From Bacteroidota bacterium (GTDB lineage Bacteria; Bacteroidota; Bacteroidia; Chitinophagales; LD1), in the NCBI GenBank assembly GCA_016715625.1, contig JADJZU010000002.1, positions 174,738-238,737 on the forward strand: a stretch of 64,000 nt of DNA, in the 5' to 3' direction. The notes under the pieces are model-generated. The model made no database searches and was not told where the DNA came from. It saw nothing but the letters and a program-made list of their open reading frames with translations. The first letter of the stretch is position 1; each line of letters opens with the position of its first letter. This document shows, piece by piece, positions 45,635 through 54,276 of this stretch. The translations under genes and the position numbers were made by a program.

Positions 45635-47185
45635 CTAATGCAAAGCCGTTACGTTGACCCGTTCAATGCCCGGCAGGTGGAGCTCTATGTGGCGGTCCTG
45701 GGCTTTGCGGGCATATTCGCTGATGATTTCCAATATGTCGTAGTCTATAAAGTTGCAGGTGCTGCCGTCTACGGTCAGCACACTGTATTCGGGTATCTCT
45801 TCCAGCGCCTGTTTCAGTTTCACTTTATTTAAAAAGGTGACGTTGCTGTTCAGCTGTATGCGGTAGCTGTCTATCCCAAGGTGACTGGTTTTGGTTATTT
45901 TGTATTCGGCCTTCAGGTTGTTTTGCACTATAAAATAAACCGACAGCAGCAGCCCGATGCACACGCCCAGCAGCAGGTCGGTGGCCAATATCACCACAAT
46001 GGTAATGGCAAAAGGCAAAAACTGTTTCCATCCCAGGCTATATTGATGCATATAGAGTTTGGGTTTGGTGAGGTTATACCCCGTCAGCAGCAGGATGGCC
46101 GCCAGCGAAGCGTAGGGAATGGTGTTTAGCAAGGCGGGTATAAGCAGCACGGCCAGCAGCAGCAACACTCCGTGCGTAAAGGCCGACAGGCGACTGCGTC
46201 CGCCTGCATCCACATTGGCCGCACCGCGCACCACCACAGCCGTAATGGGAATGGCGCCCAGCAGTCCGCAGGTGAGGTTGCCCAGGCCCTGCGCCACCAA
46301 CTCGCGGTTCACCGGAGTAATCCGGTTATGGATGTCCAGTTTGTCTACGGCTTCTACGCAGAGCAGGGTTTCCAGCGTAGCCAACAGGCCTATCAGCAGT
46401 CCGGTTTTCCAAATCTCGATGGAGGAAAACAAGCGGCTGAAATCCGGAAAGGTGATGCTGGCAAATACATCCAGCGGAATGTGAACCAGTTGGCCCGGCT
46501 GCAGTGCCAGGTTCGGAGCCATGGAGCTAAACAGCTGCTGCGCCAATATGCCCAGCACCACCACCACGAGCGGAGCTGGTAGGGTCTTCAGCTGCTTTGC
46601 TACCGGTAGTTGCCATAGAATGAGCACTGCCAGCGACACCATAGAGAGGAGCATGGCCCCCGGGTGAAGGTGCTGCTGAAAGCGGCTGATGTTGCCGGGG
46701 AAGTTATCGGGCGAAAATAGTTGTAGAAAACCACTGGTCCAGAAATCGGGCTGGTTATAGCCCAGCGCCAGCGGAATTTGTTTCGATATTAAGAGGATGC
46801 CGATGGCTGCCAGCATTCCTTTAATAACCGAAGAAGGAAAGTAATTGGCCAGGCCACCCAGTTTCAATAGTCCCAGCATTAGTTGAAAAAGCCCCGCTAT
46901 CATCACGGCCAGCAGAAACACCTGATAATCGCCCAGCGACACAATGGCTGCCGCCACTACTGTAGACAAGCCCGCAGCCGGCCCCGACACGCCCAAAGCG
47001 GAACTGCTGATGAGCGATACAATCACACCTCCAATAATACCCGACAGCAGGCCGGCATATAGGGGGGCTCCTGAGGCAAGGGCAATGCCCAGGCAGAGCG
47101 GAAGGGCGACTAAAAAAACAGAGAGTCCGGCAGGCAGGTCGTGCCGAAGCCACAATTGCTGATAGAAGGCGAGGCGGTGTTTCAT
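45635..47185 (-). CDS. SulP family inorganic anion transporter with STAS domain
   Basis: A 516-residue inner-membrane transporter. The N-terminus DLPAGLSVFLVALPLCLGIAL and SGAPLYAGLLSGIIGGVIVS give the SulP signature, followed by the GVSGPAAGLSTVVAAA segment and about ten hydrophobic segments. The C-terminal STAS domain is LNSNVTFLNKVKLKQALEEI ... VLTVDGSTCNFIDYDILEII. The family carries sulfate, bicarbonate or other anions; Bacteroidota members are often bicarbonate-like, but the substrate cannot be read here. The ATG at 47185 was chosen because the residues before it do not resemble the family. It is divergent from the DUF2804 gene. Confidence 0.93.
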   Translation of the reverse strand: MKHRLAFYQQLWLRHDLPAGLSVFLVALPLCLGIALASGAPLYAGLLSGIIGGVIVSLISSSALGVSGPAAGLSTVVAAAIVSLGDYQVFLLAVMIAGLFQLMLGLLKLGGLANYFPSSVIKGMLAAIGILLISKQIPLALGYNQPDFWTSGFLQLFSPDNFPGNISRFQQHLHPGAMLLSMVSLAVLILWQLPVAKQLKTLPAPLVVVVLGILAQQLFSSMAPNLALQPGQLVHIPLDVFASITFPDFSRLFSSIEIWKTGLLIGLLATLETLLCVEAVDKLDIHNRITPVNRELVAQGLGNLTCGLLGAIPITAVVVRGAANVDAGGRSRLSAFTHGVLLLLAVLLIPALLNTIPYASLAAILLLTGYNLTKPKLYMHQYSLGWKQFLPFAITIVVILATDLLLGVCIGLLLSVYFIVQNNLKAEYKITKTSHLGIDSYRIQLNSNVTFLNKVKLKQALEEIPEYSVLTVDGSTCNFIDYDILEIISEYARKAQDRHIELHLPGIERVNVTALH

Positions 47186-47310
47186 AGCATACAAAGTAAA
47201 GCGGAACCGAATGCAGTGGATAGCGCGGTTGTAAACACCGGAGTGTGCCCAATACCTAAGGTGGATAGCTATATTAGCCACTCTTGTATAATCGTTTCTA
47301 AACCTACCCT

Positions 47311-48327
47311 ATGCAGCACCGCATCACTACTCCCGGAAATTTGCTCAACAATCAGGGCCACCTCCGCGAACCCGGTTGGGCCACACAACCGATGTTGCAC
47401 TACAACCGGGCGTACATTACGGCTGCTCGCTGGCGCATTAAGGAGTGGGATTATTATGCTGTAATCAGCCGTCATTTTGGACTGGCTTGTACTGTGTCCG
47501 ACAATGGCTATCTGGGTTTGGTATCAGTTACCTTGTTTGATTTTGATAAAAAGACCGAGCACACCAAGACCATACTTACGCCTCTACCGCTTGGCAGCTA
47601 CAACCTGCCGGCTACTACCAGCGAGGGCACAGTATGTTTTAAGCACAAACAAATGGAGATGGAGTTTAAAACTACACCCGGCCAACGAACGCTCCACTGC
47701 TCCGTTCCCGATTTTTGCCCGGGCAGCACCTGAAGGCGGCTATCGTGCTGCAGCAGCCACCCATGGATACGATGGTGATAGCTACTCCATTTTCTGAAGA
47801 CCCCAAAGCGTTTTATTACAATCAGAAAATAAATTGCCTGCGCGCCTCAGGCACCGTGCAATCGGGCAGTAATACCTTTCGCTTCGACCCGGACCGATAT
47901 GGCCACCTTTGACTGGGGTCGTGGTGTGTGGACCTATCGAAACACCTGGTATTGGGGTTCGGGCAATGGATGGGTACAAGGCAAACCCTTTGGGTTTAAT
48001 ATTGGCTATGGATTTGGTAACACCACAACCGCTACCGAAAACATGCTCTTTTATGACGGAAAGGCGCACAAACTGGAGCACGTGAAATTTCACATTCCAC
48101 CGGATAGTTTTCTGCAACCATGGAAATTCAGCAGCAGCGATGGTCGCTTTGAAATGGATTTTGTGCCCATCTTAGACCGTGCTGCCCTCATCAATGCGAT
48201 AGTGGTGTCCACCGATCAGCATCAGGTATTTGGCTATTTGAGCGGCACCGCTATACTGGATAACGGTGAGCGATTGCAAATAGAGAATCTACTCTGCTTT
48301 GCCGAAAAGGTGAGCAATAAATTTTAA
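47311..48327 (+). pseudogene. DUF2804 family protein, two frameshifts
   Basis: About 339 residues when joined, the usual DUF2804 length. The first part reads MQHRITTPGNLLNNQGHLRE, RWRIKEWDYYAVISRHFGLA and PLPLGSYNLPATTSEGTV; the middle FLPGQHLKAAIVLQQPPMDT and AFYYNQKINCLR; the end MATFDWGRGVWTYRNTWYWG, GFNIGYGFGNTTTATENMLF and FVPILDRAALINAIVVST. The WGRGVW.Y...W.W and GYGFG segments are strong DUF2804 signatures. The frame changes near 47718 (one T short in the coding run before TTGCCC) and again near 47895 (one extra C in GGACCGATATG). Both are single-base events. Function of the family is unknown; a lipocalin/lipid-related fold is suspected. Confidence 0.85.
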
Positions 48328-48334
48328 TCAGAAT

Positions 48335-48363
48335 AAGTGGCGAAGAGTCATTCGCCTTCACTT
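48335..48363. terminator. Stem-loop between convergent DUF2804 and response regulator genes
   Basis: GGCGAA (48339-48344) pairs with TTCGCC (48351-48356) and the outer AAGT/ACTT arms can pair with a small bulge. It sits directly after the DUF2804 stop and touches the stop of the convergent regulator gene, so it could serve both. A T-run is absent on either strand. Confidence 0.4.
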
Positions 48364-48796
48364 AGTCAATGGTCAGGTTATCGAGCGTCCAGTAGTGGCC
48401 CATATTGCTCACCACTTTAGAAAACTCATCAAAGTCTACCGGTTTTACAATATAGCTGTTGGCCCCCAGGGCGTAGCATTCTTTTATATCGCGTGGTTCC
48501 TGCGAAGAAGTAAACATCACCACCGGAATTTTCCGGGTGCGCTCATCTTGTTTCAATCTGGCCAGCACTTCGTTGCCATTCACTTTGGGCATTTTTAAAT
48601 CGAGAAATACCACCTTGGGCAAGCGTACAGCCATGTCGGATGTTTGTTCGCCAGCAGGGAAAAAATAATCAAGTGCTTCGCTGCCATCGCGCACCAGCAC
48701 TATCTTGTGTTTCAGTTGAGCATCTTCCAGAGCTATAGCGGTTAAGCGCGCATCGGCAGCGTTGTCTTCCACCAGGAGTATTTCTGTTTCGGTCAT
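48362..48796 (-). CDS. Single-domain response regulator (CheY/Rcp1-like)
   Basis: A 144-residue receiver domain: ILLVEDNAADARLTAIALE, Asp66 in VVFLDLKMPKVNGNEV, MFTSSQEPRDIKECYALG and SYIVKPVDFDEFSKVV give the acidic pocket, phospho-acceptor, Thr/Ser and Lys. No output domain is fused. It lies 13 bases behind the histidine kinase gene on the same strand, so the two form a two-component pair in which the kinase probably phosphorylates this regulator. Confidence 0.95.
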   Translation of the reverse strand: MTETEILLVEDNAADARLTAIALEDAQLKHKIVLVRDGSEALDYFFPAGEQTSDMAVRLPKVVFLDLKMPKVNGNEVLARLKQDERTRKIPVVMFTSSQEPRDIKECYALGANSYIVKPVDFDEFSKVVSNMGHYWTLDNLTID

Positions 48797-48809
48797 GTTT
48801 CAATAGTAT

Positions 48810-49904
48810 TTAAGGAAGATGAACAATATGGGGAGCTTGTCGTGGTAGCGAAAAATAAAAGGTAGCCCCTTCGTTTACTTTTCCTTCGGCCCATACCTCA
48901 CCCCCCAGGCGGTGGACTATCTTCTGCACGTTGGCCAGGCCAATGCCAATGCCGCCAAATTCCTCCTGGCTATGTAGCCGCTGAAATAGCCCGAAGAGTT
49001 TGTCGTAATATTTCATATCGAACCCGGCACCATTGTCTTTCACATAGTAGGTGACCATTGCATCGTGTTCGGTGTAGCCAATAGTGATGCGTGCTTCTGC
49101 TTTGTGCTCCGAAAACTTGATGGCATTGCTCACCAGATTCACAAACACCTGTCGTATCAGGCTCCGGTCGCAGTAGGCATCGGGCAAGGTGTCAATATGG
49201 ATATGTAAGTCCGTGCTCACCGGATGCAGTAGCTGCACCTCCTGTACCGCTTCGTGGGCCAGCTCTTTCATGGGTATCATGGTTCGCTGCAAATCTTTCT
49301 TACCCAGCTTGGAAAAAGAGAGCAGGTCATCAATCAGTTTGCCCATGCGGGTAGATTCTGAATTGATGATGTTCAGCAGTTCTTTGGCTTCTGAACTCAG
49401 CGGCTCGCTGTGCTTATCAGTAATAATGCGTGCAAAGCCGCTGATGGCACGAACCGGTGCCCGTAAATCGTGCGACACCGAATAACTGAACGATTCCATT
49501 TCGCGCAGCGCAGCCTCCAATGATTTATTCAGCAGCAAAATTTCTTCTTCGCGCTGGTGCTGCTCAGTAACATCGCGGGCCACGGCAAATATTTCACCGG
49601 TGGCAGTGTCGGGTGTCGAGGACCATTGCAGGTATTTATAGCTGCCATCTTTGCAGCGGTAGCGGTTAACGAAGTTAATGGTGTTGATTCCCTGGCTCAG
49701 TTTAGCCACTTCAGCCACAGTGGAGGCCACATCATCGGGATGCACAAAATCGAGAAACTTTCTGCTGATTAGTTCTTCTTCGGTGTAGCCCAGGAGCTGA
49801 CAGAAAAACGGGTTCAAGTGAGTGAAATAGGCTTCCGTATTGGCTACGCAAAGCATATCATTGGAAAGCGTAAAGAATTTTTTGTAGTAGTTGTAAAACT
49901 CCAT
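48810..49904 (-). CDS. PAS-domain sensor histidine kinase
   Basis: A 364-residue cytoplasmic kinase. The N-terminal PAS fold is FFTLSNDMLCVANTEAYFTH ... FLDFVHPDDVASTV ... YRCKDGSYKYLQWSSTP; the dimerisation/phosphotransfer helix carries the phospho-acceptor His in FSYSVSHDLRAPVRAISGFA (H-box); the ATPase part has VFVNLVSNAIKFSEH (N-box), VKDNGAGFDMKY (G1), and GGIGIGLANVQKIVHRLGG (G2). No membrane segment or signal peptide is seen. I chose the ATG at 49904 because the extra codons upstream do not resemble the family. It precedes its response regulator. The signal is unknown; PAS domains of this kind can bind haem, flavin or small ligands. Confidence 0.92.
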   Translation of the reverse strand: MEFYNYYKKFFTLSNDMLCVANTEAYFTHLNPFFCQLLGYTEEELISRKFLDFVHPDDVASTVAEVAKLSQGINTINFVNRYRCKDGSYKYLQWSSTPDTATGEIFAVARDVTEQHQREEEILLLNKSLEAALREMESFSYSVSHDLRAPVRAISGFARIITDKHSEPLSSEAKELLNIINSESTRMGKLIDDLLSFSKLGKKDLQRTMIPMKELAHEAVQEVQLLHPVSTDLHIHIDTLPDAYCDRSLIRQVFVNLVSNAIKFSEHKAEARITIGYTEHDAMVTYYVKDNGAGFDMKYYDKLFGLFQRLHSQEEFGGIGIGLANVQKIVHRLGGEVWAEGKVNEGATFYFSLPRQAPHIVHLP

Positions 49905-50064
49905 GTGCCTTTGAGGGAGCGGATGTATCTTACAAAACAGCCTTCGCTCCACTTCACCGAATGTAAACTTTATTCTATAGACTAAGGCTTTTACCCCCTG
50001 ATATAAATCACCCGCACCGGTGAAACATTTAGTTGGTGGATTACGATTAAATGCCATTCCCCTG

Positions 50065-50093
50065 TTGCTTCCTTGCATAGCTTTTTACATTCG
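50065..50093 (+). promoter_or_regulatory. Possible promoter for the xylulokinase-like gene
   Basis: TTG (50065-50067), 18 bases, then TACATTCG (50086-50093, one mismatch to TAnnTTTG) lies about 30 bases before the ATG at 50123. The same TTTTTACATTCGC context stands before the redoxin gene at 30723. Confidence 0.4.
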
Positions 50094-50122
50094 CAGACGT
50101 TTTTTATCAAATCTGCTATTTC

Positions 50123-51691
50123 ATGAGTTCGCTTATTCTCACCATCGATCTGGGTACCTCGGGTCCCAAAGTAAGTTTGTTTGATACACAGGCCCGCTGC
50201 ATGGGCTATCAGTTTCAGGAAGTGCCCTTGCTGCTAAGCGATGGAGGAGGAGCCGAACAGCGACCTTCCGATTGGATACAGGCCATTACTACCGCTTACC
50301 AAAATCTGATTGCCGAAACAAAAATTGACCCCAAAGATATTGTCGCCATTAACTGCACGGCACAGTGGAGCGGCACCGTGTGTGTAGATAAAAACGGCAA
50401 AGAGTTGATGAATGCCATCATTTGGATGGATACCCGCGGTGCCGAACAGGTGAAGAAGTTAACGCACGGTCCTATACGGGTGGAGGGCTACGCAGTGGGT
50501 AAAATTCTGAAATGGATTAACCTGACCGGTGGTGGACCTACCAAAAGCGGAAAAGATTCCATCGCCCATATTCTTTATATCAAGGACAAACTGCCCGGCA
50601 TTTACGAAAAGACGTATAAATTTCTGGAGCCTAAAGATTATCTCAATCTTTGGCTCACCGGACAATGCACTGCTTCCTTCGACTCCATATTGTTGTATTG
50701 GATAACCGATAACCGCGACATCAATAACATTACCTATCACGATGGGTTGATACAACTCACCGGCATAGATAAAGAGAAACTGCCGCCACTCGTGAAAACA
50801 AACTCTGTGCTGGGCAAGGTAACCAGCAGCGTAGCCAGCTTATTGCAGTTGAATCCGGAGGTAAAGGTTATTTCCGGTACGCCCGATGTGCAAAGTGCAG
50901 CAGTAGGCAGCGGTGCTATAAAAGACTATGACGGGCACTTATACATTGGCACTTCCAGCTGGTTGGTGAGCCACTTGCCGTTTAAGAAGACCGACATGTT
51001 TCACAACATGGGTACCATCCCCTCCGGCATCCCCGGTCGCTACCTGATAGCGAATGAACAAGAAACAGCCGGGGCTTGTTTAAACTTTATAAAGAATAAC
51101 CTGTTGTTTGCTGCGGATGCTTTGGGCACCGGAGCCGCTCCGGACAATTTTTATAAACGAATGGATGAAGTAGTGGAAACGGTAAAGCCCGGCAGCGAGG
51201 GCGTAATCTTTTTGCCTTGGATGTATGGCGAGCGCAGTCCGGTAGACGACCATCATGCCCGCGGAGGTTTTTATAATCTGTCGTTGAATAATAACCGCTC
51301 GCACATGATGCGCGCTGTGCTGGAGGGCATAGCCATGAATGCGCGATGGCTGCAGTTGTATGTAGAAAAAATGATGGGACGCCAGTTTGATTTCATCAAC
51401 TTTATAGGCGGAGGTGCCAACTCCGACATCTGGAGCCAGATTATTGCTGATGTGCTCAACCGGCCGATCCGGCAGGTAAAAGAACCGCTCATGGCCAACA
51501 GCCGCGGCACAGCCATGCTGGCTTTAATGGCGCTCGGTATCCTGGATTTAGATAAAGCAGCAGCAGCAGTGGAAGTCAAAAAAGAATTTTTGCCCAACAA
51601 AGCCAACAAAGCGCTCTATGACGAACGCTTCGACATTTTTATGGACATCTACAATAGAAACAAACCCATTTTTGCACGCCTCAACAAATAA
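50123..51691 (+). CDS. FGGY family carbohydrate kinase, xylulokinase-like
   Basis: A 522-residue sugar kinase. The phosphate-1 motif is ILTIDLGTSGPKVSLFDTQ; the substrate site includes INCTAQWSGTVCV and AIIWMDTRGAEQVKK; the second domain carries KVISGTPDVQSAAVGSGAIK, LYIGTSSWLVSHLPFKK and DFINFIGGGANSDIWSQIIA with the adenosine motif, and NSRGTAMLALMALG. FGGY kinases phosphorylate xylulose, ribulose, glycerol and related polyols; xylulose is the most likely substrate by resemblance of the substrate region but cannot be proven. The PLP-enzyme gene starts ten bases after it. Confidence 0.9.
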   Translation: MSSLILTIDLGTSGPKVSLFDTQARCMGYQFQEVPLLLSDGGGAEQRPSDWIQAITTAYQNLIAETKIDPKDIVAINCTAQWSGTVCVDKNGKELMNAIIWMDTRGAEQVKKLTHGPIRVEGYAVGKILKWINLTGGGPTKSGKDSIAHILYIKDKLPGIYEKTYKFLEPKDYLNLWLTGQCTASFDSILLYWITDNRDINNITYHDGLIQLTGIDKEKLPPLVKTNSVLGKVTSSVASLLQLNPEVKVISGTPDVQSAAVGSGAIKDYDGHLYIGTSSWLVSHLPFKKTDMFHNMGTIPSGIPGRYLIANEQETAGACLNFIKNNLLFAADALGTGAAPDNFYKRMDEVVETVKPGSEGVIFLPWMYGERSPVDDHHARGGFYNLSLNNNRSHMMRAVLEGIAMNARWLQLYVEKMMGRQFDFINFIGGGANSDIWSQIIADVLNRPIRQVKEPLMANSRGTAMLALMALGILDLDKAAAAVEVKKEFLPNKANKALYDERFDIFMDIYNRNKPIFARLNK

Positions 51692-51700
51692 ACAAGCAAT

Positions 51701-53211
51701 ATGAACGTAGAAGAAATTTCAGGTAAACTGGGCTGGCTGCCACCGGCAGTGGCGCGCGTGATTGAAAAACGCATGAAGAAAATTCCGGCCGTTAAAAAGA
51801 TGATAGATGCGGAGAATCAAAAAACGATGATTGCTTTTGAGCATTCGTTGAAACCGTATAAAAACAAGTTTACCACCTACGCAGCTCTGCCCTCCAGCGG
51901 ACGAACCCACGAGGAAATATTGCACGATATACAATCCATGCACGATTTAGAAAGCAGTCGCTGGAAAGAAGGTTATGTAAGCGGAGGTATTTATCATGGC
52001 GACCAGGCGCACATTGATTTTCTAAACAAGGTATATGCGCTGCAATCGCAGAGTAACCCGCTGCATTCCGATTTATTTCCATCGGCTACCAAGTATGAAG
52101 CAGAAATTGTAAGTATGGTAGCCCATATGCATGGCAAAGGTAAAACGGCCACTTCGCAAGAGGTGTGTGGCACTGTAACGAGCGGAGGAACGGAGAGCAT
52201 TTTATGCGCCATTAAATCGTATCGCGACCGTGCCCGCGAAGAGCGTGGCATTACCGAGCCAGAAATGATAGTGCCGATTACCGCTCACGCAGCTTTTGAT
52301 AAGGCCTCGCAGTATTTCAATATTAAGCAAGTAAAGATTCCTGTAACGGCTAACTATGAAGCTACCGCGGAATCTGTGAAACGGGCTATCAACAACAACA
52401 CCATTGTGGTAGTAGGCTCTGCACCGGCATTTCCGCATGGCACCTTCGATCACATTGAGGCCATGTCCAATGTGGCCCTTAAACATAAAATCGGTTTTCA
52501 TACCGATTGCTGCCTGGGAGGTTTTGTGGTGCCCTTTGCTGAAAAGTTGGGATACAAAGTTCCCGTGGTAGATTTTCGTTTGCCGGGAGTAACCAGCATG
52601 AGCGTGGATACACACAAATATGGTTATGCTGCCAAAGGACATCGGTGGTGCTCTACCGCACGGAGGATCTTCGCCACTATCAGTTTTATGCCACAGCCGA
52701 TTGGCCGGGTGGTTTGTATAATTCTCCCACCCTGGCCGGTTCGCGTCCGGGAGCTTTGAGTGCTGCCTGCTGGGCAGCTATGTTGGCGATGGGAGAGGAG
52801 GGCTATCTGAAATCGGTGAAAGCTATTTTTGAAACAGCCGACAAGATTAAGCATGGCTTAAAAGAAATACCGGAGTTAAAACTGCTGGGGCATCCGCATT
52901 GGATATTGGCCTTGGCATCCGATACGTTGAATATTTATGAGGTGCTGGATCAAATGACCAAGCGCCACTGGAACCTGAATGGTTTGCAAAAGCCTGCTTG
53001 TTTTCACATTGCACTTACGCTGCGTCATACACAACCCGGTGTAGCAGAACGATTTTTGCAAGACCTGAAAGATTCAGTAGCGGTGGTAAAAGCATCGCCC
53101 GGTAACAAAGAAGGCATGGCTCCTATTTACGGCATGGCCGGCTCTTTACCGTTCAGAGGTATGGTTACCGATATCTTGAAAAAGTATCTGGATGCAGTAT
53201 ATAAGGTATAA
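51701..53211 (+). pseudogene. PLP-dependent decarboxylase/lyase, sphingosine-1-phosphate lyase-like, one frameshift
   Basis: About 503 residues when joined. The N-terminal part (ATQEVCGTVTSGGTESILCA region, TYLPSSGRTHEEI-like, HTDCCLGGFVVPFAEKLG) and the Schiff-base lysine Lys306 in SVDTHKYGYAAKG place it in the group II decarboxylase fold, closest to sphingosine-1-phosphate lyases, which cleave long-chain base phosphates to aldehyde and phosphoethanolamine. The frame breaks near 52639: AAAGG-ACATCGGTGGTG lacks one base, and the restored GTSVVLYRTEDLRHYQFY continues the protein to the end. Sphingolipids occur in many Bacteroidota, so this activity would suit the host, but a glutamate/aromatic decarboxylase-like role is possible. 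Confidence 0.82.
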
Positions 53212-53250
53212 TCGCTAATTGATATCGGGTTTTTAAAAAATCATACAAGT

Positions 53251-54240
53251 ATGGAATACAGAAGACTGGGAAAATAAGGATTGCAGGTGAGTGAGCTTTC
53301 GCTTGGTAGTTGGGTCACCTTTGGGTATCAGATAAGCGATGAGGTAGCCGAGGCTTTGATGATAAAAGCATATGATGCCGGCATCAATTTTTTTGATAAT
53401 GCCGAAGTATACGCACATGGCAAAAGCGAAGAGGTGATGGGGCGTATATTGAAGAAACTAAGCTGGGACCGCGACACCTGGATGGTATCTTCTAAAGTGT
53501 TTTGGGGGCGAACCACTCCACTGAAGCCCAATCAAAAGGGACTCATGCGCAAGCATGTGGTGGAGGCCTGTCATGCCGCACTGAAGCGCCTGCAAGTGGA
53601 GTATTTGGATTTGTATTTCTGCCATCGGCCCGATGTGAATACGCCAATTGAGGAAACTGTTTGGACGATGCATAACCTCATTGCACAAGGCAAAATTTTG
53701 TATTGGGGAACCAGCGAGTGGACCTCGCAGCAAATTACCGAGGCGCATTATTGGTGTGCCAAGCACCATCTCATTGCACCGGTGGTAGAGCAGCCGCAAT
53801 ACAATATGCTTCACCGCAAGTTTATGGAGCGCGATTATTTGCCATTGTTCGAACACTTTGGTATGGGCACTACCATTTGGAGTCCGCTGTCCTCCGGTTT
53901 GCTTACTGATAAATATTTTGATGGCTCGGTAGGCGATGAGAAAACCAGAATGGAACTCATGCAATGGTTAAAAGACCGTGCGTTGGGTGATATGGAGAAA
54001 GTAGAGAAAGTAAAAAAGCTACAGGCCTTGGCCAAAGATGCCGGCATGCCTCTTGCGCATTTGGCGCTTTGCTGGTGTTTGAAAAATAAAAATGTATCCA
54101 CGGTCATTCTGGGGGCATCGAAACTAACTCAGTTGGAGGAAAATCTTCGTTGTTACGAATCAATGCCCAAGATGACGGATGAACTGATGGCTCGCATCGA
54201 AGATATTCTGCAAAACAAACCACAGTTGGTGGTTTATTAG
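53251..54240 (+). pseudogene. Aldo/keto reductase, Kv-beta/YghZ-like, with nonsense codon at position 9
   Basis: About 330 codons. The gene starts with ATG at 53251 giving MEYRRLGK, then TAA (53275-53277), then GLQVSELSLGSWVTFG in the same frame; homologues read GKSGLxVSxLxLGxW, so the TAA probably stands for a serine codon. The rest is an intact aldo/keto reductase: FFDNAEVYAHGKSEEVMG (catalytic Asp and Tyr), WMVSSKVFWG (Lys), LDLYFCHRPDVNTP (His), ILYWGTSEW, QPQYNMLHR and STVILGASKLTQLEENL. It resembles the NADPH-dependent Kv-beta/YghZ group. A TTG at 53281 could serve as a start, giving 319 residues, but would miss the first beta strand. Confidence 0.85.
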
Positions 54241-54276
54241 TCGTCTACTTCTTAGCTATACCCTATCATCTTGCTC

